From assembly GCA_946410395.1 (NCBI GenBank), contig CAMKAE010000121.1, forward strand, positions 1 through 6,825: a DNA stretch of 6,825 nucleotides. Reading direction: 5' to 3'. Within the stretch, counting starts at the first letter, position 1. Every line of letters begins with the position of its first letter. Below the pieces are notes generated by a model, which saw only the letters and a program-made list of their open reading frames with translations, was not told the origin of the DNA and searched no databases. Source of the DNA: an uncultured Clostridia bacterium (lineage in GTDB: Bacteria; Bacillota; Clostridia; Christensenellales; Aristaeellaceae). Made by a program: the position numbers and the translations under genes. Positions 4,744-6,825 of this stretch are shown piece after piece.

Positions 4744-6762
4744 ATGGATCGATTTGTGCTGAAAGCGCCCTATCAGGCCAGCGGTGACCAGCCTCAGGCC
4801 ATCGACGCGCTGGCCCGCGGCATCGAAAACGGCCTGAAGGAGCAGGTGCTGCTGGGCGTCACCGGCTCCGGCAAGACCTTCACCATGGCCTCGGTGATCG
4901 AGCGGGTGCAGAAGCCCACGCTCGTCATCGCCCACAACAAGACCCTCGCGGCCCAGCTCTGCTCGGAGCTGAAGGCCTTCTTCCCCGACAGTGCGGTGGA
5001 ATACTTCGTCAGCTACTACGACTACTACCAGCCCGAGGCCTACATCGCCTCCTCGGACACCTACATCGAAAAGGACTCCTCCGTCAACGAGGAGATCGAC
5101 CGCCTGCGCCACTCCGCCACCGCCGCCCTGCGGGAGCGGAAGGATGTCATCATCGTGGCCTCGGTCTCCTGCATCTACTCCATGGGCGACCCGGAGGAGT
5201 ACGAGGGGCAGATGGTGTCCGTGCGCCCGGGCATGGCCGTGAGCCGGGACGACCTGATCCGCCAGCTGATCGACATCCAGTACGAGCGCAACGAGATCGA
5301 GTTCGCCCGGGGCACCTTCCGCGTGAAGGGGGACACGGTGGAGATCATCCCCGCCTCCGCCCACGACAAGGCCCTGCGCATCGAGTTCTTCGGCGACGAG
5401 ATCGACCGGGTCAGCGAGATCGACGCGGTGAGCGGCCATGTGCTCAGCACCCGGACCCACGCCAGCATCTACCCCGCCACCTTCTACGCCACCAACCCGG
5501 GCCGCATGGCGGAGGGCATCGCGGCCATCGAGCGGGATCTGCAGGAGCGGATCCGCTTCTTCACCGACGGCGGCAAGCCGCTGGAAGCCGAGCGCATCGC
5601 CCAGCGCACCCACTACGACGTGGAGATGATGCGGGAGATCGGCTACTGCCAGGGCATCGAGAACTACAGCCGCTACTTCGACGGCCGGCAGCCCGGGGAG
5701 GCCCCCTACACGCTGCTGAGCTACTTCCCCGGCGACTTCCTCACCATCATCGACGAGAGCCACGTCACCGTGCCGCAGATCCGCGCCATGTACAACGGCG
5801 ACCGCGCCCGGAAGGACACCCTCGTGCAGTACGGCTTCCGCCTGCCCTCCGCCTACGACAACCGCCCGCTGCTCTTCCACGAGTTTGAGGAGCGGATCCA
5901 CCAGGTGATCTACGTCTCCGCGACCCCCGGCCCCTACGAGATGGACCGGCAGCAGCAGGTGGTGGAGCAGATCATCCGCCCCACGGGCCTGCTGGACCCG
6001 GAGATCATCGTCCGCAAGGCCACGGGCCAGGTGGACGACCTGGTGGGCGAGATCCGCAAAGTCACCGCAAACGGCGGGCGGGTGCTGGTCACCACCCTGA
6101 CCAAGCGCATGGCGGAGTCCCTGACCGACTACCTCAAGGAGCTGGAGATCCGCGTGCGCTATCTGCACTCCGACATCCAGACCATCGACCGCATGCAGCT
6201 GATCCGCGGCCTGCGCCTGGGCGAATACGACGTGCTGGTGGGCATCAACCTCCTGCGGGAGGGCCTCGACCTGCCGGAGGTGCAGCTGGTGGCCATCCTC
6301 GACGCGGACAAGGAGGGCTTCCTGCGCTCGGAGACCTCCCTCGTGCAGACCATCGGCCGCGCCGCGCGCAACGTGGACGGCCGCGTCATCATGTACGGCG
6401 ACACCGTCACCGAGAGCATGATGAAGGCCATCACCGAGACCAATCGCCGCCGGGGCCTGCAGCAGGCCTACAACGAGCAGAACGGCATCACCCCGGAGAC
6501 CGTGCGCAACGCGATCCGGGACGTGCTGGAAGTCACCAGGCAGGTCGCCGCCGCCGCGCCCCAGGAGATGGACGAGGACGAGCGCGCCGCCCTGATGGCG
6601 GAGGTCGAGAGCCAGATGCTCTCCGCCGCCAAGGCCCTGGAGTTCGAGCGCGCCGCCCAGCTGCGCGACCAGCTTCTCTCCCTGCGCGGCGAGACCCCGC
6701 CGAAGAAGGAAGTCCAGCAGCGCCGCTCCCGGGGTCCCAGGACGCGCAAGAGCGAGCATTGA
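4744..6762 (+). CDS. uvrB: UvrABC excision nuclease subunit B
   Basis: UvrB is the damage-verifying helicase-like subunit of nucleotide excision repair: it is loaded by UvrA, opens the DNA and recruits UvrC for the cuts. At 672 residues it is full length. Visible landmarks are Walker A GVTGSGKT (38-45, K44), the aromatic beta-hairpin YYDYYQPEAY (91-100) that inserts between strands, the DESH box (337-340), helicase motif VI QTIGRAARN (535-543), and the C-terminal UVR coiled coil that contacts UvrC (about 618-648, with ALEFERAAQLRDQL). A short basic tail follows. AAGGAG at 4730-4735, sharing one base with the upstream stop codon, sits 8 bases before the ATG and fixes the start. The 13-base gap to the transglutaminase gene implies co-transcription. 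No LexA box of the GAAC-N4-GTTC type was seen in either upstream gap, and uvrA is not in the window. Confidence 0.99.
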   Translation: MDRFVLKAPYQASGDQPQAIDALARGIENGLKEQVLLGVTGSGKTFTMASVIERVQKPTLVIAHNKTLAAQLCSELKAFFPDSAVEYFVSYYDYYQPEAYIASSDTYIEKDSSVNEEIDRLRHSATAALRERKDVIIVASVSCIYSMGDPEEYEGQMVSVRPGMAVSRDDLIRQLIDIQYERNEIEFARGTFRVKGDTVEIIPASAHDKALRIEFFGDEIDRVSEIDAVSGHVLSTRTHASIYPATFYATNPGRMAEGIAAIERDLQERIRFFTDGGKPLEAERIAQRTHYDVEMMREIGYCQGIENYSRYFDGRQPGEAPYTLLSYFPGDFLTIIDESHVTVPQIRAMYNGDRARKDTLVQYGFRLPSAYDNRPLLFHEFEERIHQVIYVSATPGPYEMDRQQQVVEQIIRPTGLLDPEIIVRKATGQVDDLVGEIRKVTANGGRVLVTTLTKRMAESLTDYLKELEIRVRYLHSDIQTIDRMQLIRGLRLGEYDVLVGINLLREGLDLPEVQLVAILDADKEGFLRSETSLVQTIGRAARNVDGRVIMYGDTVTESMMKAITETNRRRGLQQAYNEQNGITPETVRNAIRDVLEVTRQVAAAAPQEMDEDERAALMAEVESQMLSAAKALEFERAAQLRDQLLSLRGETPPKKEVQQRRSRGPRTRKSEH

Positions 6763-6763
6763 T

Positions 6764-6780
6764 TCCGGCTTTTCTCCGGA
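6764..6780 (+). promoter_or_regulatory. Small hairpin over the ribosome binding site of the next gene
   Basis: TCCGG at 6764-6768 can pair with CCGGA at 6776-6780 across a 7-base pyrimidine loop. The right arm covers the first three bases of the GGAGG at 6778-6782, so the fold could weaken initiation at 6791. The stem is only 5 pairs and no T run follows, so it is not a terminator, and chance is a real alternative. Confidence 0.25.
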
Positions 6781-6790
6781 GGTCCTCGTT

Positions 6791-6825
6791 GTGCCGGGCA
6801 AATTTGCCATTGAATTCACCGCTAT
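6791..6825 (+). CDS. Probable start of a further gene, cut by the window end
   Basis: A GTG at 6791 follows GGAGG (6778-6782) by 8 bases and opens a frame reading MPGKFAIEFTA to the end of the window. Spacing from the uvrB stop is 28 bases, in keeping with the same transcription unit. The 11 residues do not match the usual UvrA N-terminus, and no family can be named from them. The start could also be another codon beyond the window. Confidence 0.4.
   Translation, partial: MPGKFAIEFTA

Noticed and set aside
4717..6819. 700-codon open frame on the minus strand across uvrB
   Set aside because: It mirrors uvrB, whose strong G/C third-base bias removes stop codons from the opposite strand. The translation is low-complexity, rich in His, Val, Leu, Gly and Asp, and the sense gene is certain.
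1..6825. CRISPR array, tRNA or rRNA genes, insertion sequence ends
   Set aside because: No regularly spaced direct repeats with unique spacers, no cloverleaf-like or rRNA-like segments and no transposase or terminal inverted repeats were seen on reading both strands.

Overview
The window reads as a stretch of chromosome from a GC-rich member of the Bacillota, most likely a Clostridia-type gut or anaerobe lineage. The reasons are strong GGAGG-type ribosome binding sites, a Firmicutes-style membrane TIM44-like/zinc-ribbon protein, and a typical bacterial UvrB. The assignment comes from family resemblance only and cannot be narrowed to a genus from the sequence. All recognised genes are on the + strand.

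Layout. (1) Positions 1-682 hold a MntA/HepT-type toxin-antitoxin pair: the 3' part of a minimal nucleotidyltransferase (antitoxin, cut by the window start) overlapping by 20 bases a HEPN-domain toxin. This part is visibly less GC-rich than the rest (hand counts of two 60-base lines give 53% and 43%, against 68% and 73% for two lines further right), which suggests a separate origin. (2) Positions 683-810 are a gene-free leader with a good sigma-A-like promoter (TTGACA, 17 bases, TACCCT), a short inverted repeat and short direct repeats. (3) Positions 811-2390 hold two translationally coupled genes for TIM44-like proteins, each ending in or near a zinc ribbon of identical spacing. The first has a signal peptide, a striking Cys/Asp tetrapeptide-repeat segment and a membrane anchor; the second is a shorter soluble form. 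(4) Positions 2466-4730 encode a large membrane transglutaminase-like protein with an intact Cys-His-Asp triad. (5) Positions 4744-6762 encode full-length UvrB, starting 13 bases after the transglutaminase stop. (6) A probable next gene starts at 6791 and runs out of the window.

How they may work together. The spacing suggests one transcription unit from the promoter near 758 through uvrB, with a 75-base gap before the transglutaminase gene as the only possible internal break. The two TIM44-like proteins and the transglutaminase are plausibly a cell-envelope module (inference). UvrB does nucleotide excision repair and appears to be a co-transcribed passenger; no LexA-like box was seen in front of it. 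The most unusual signal is the periodic Cys/Asp repeat in the predicted extracytoplasmic segment of the first TIM44-like protein.
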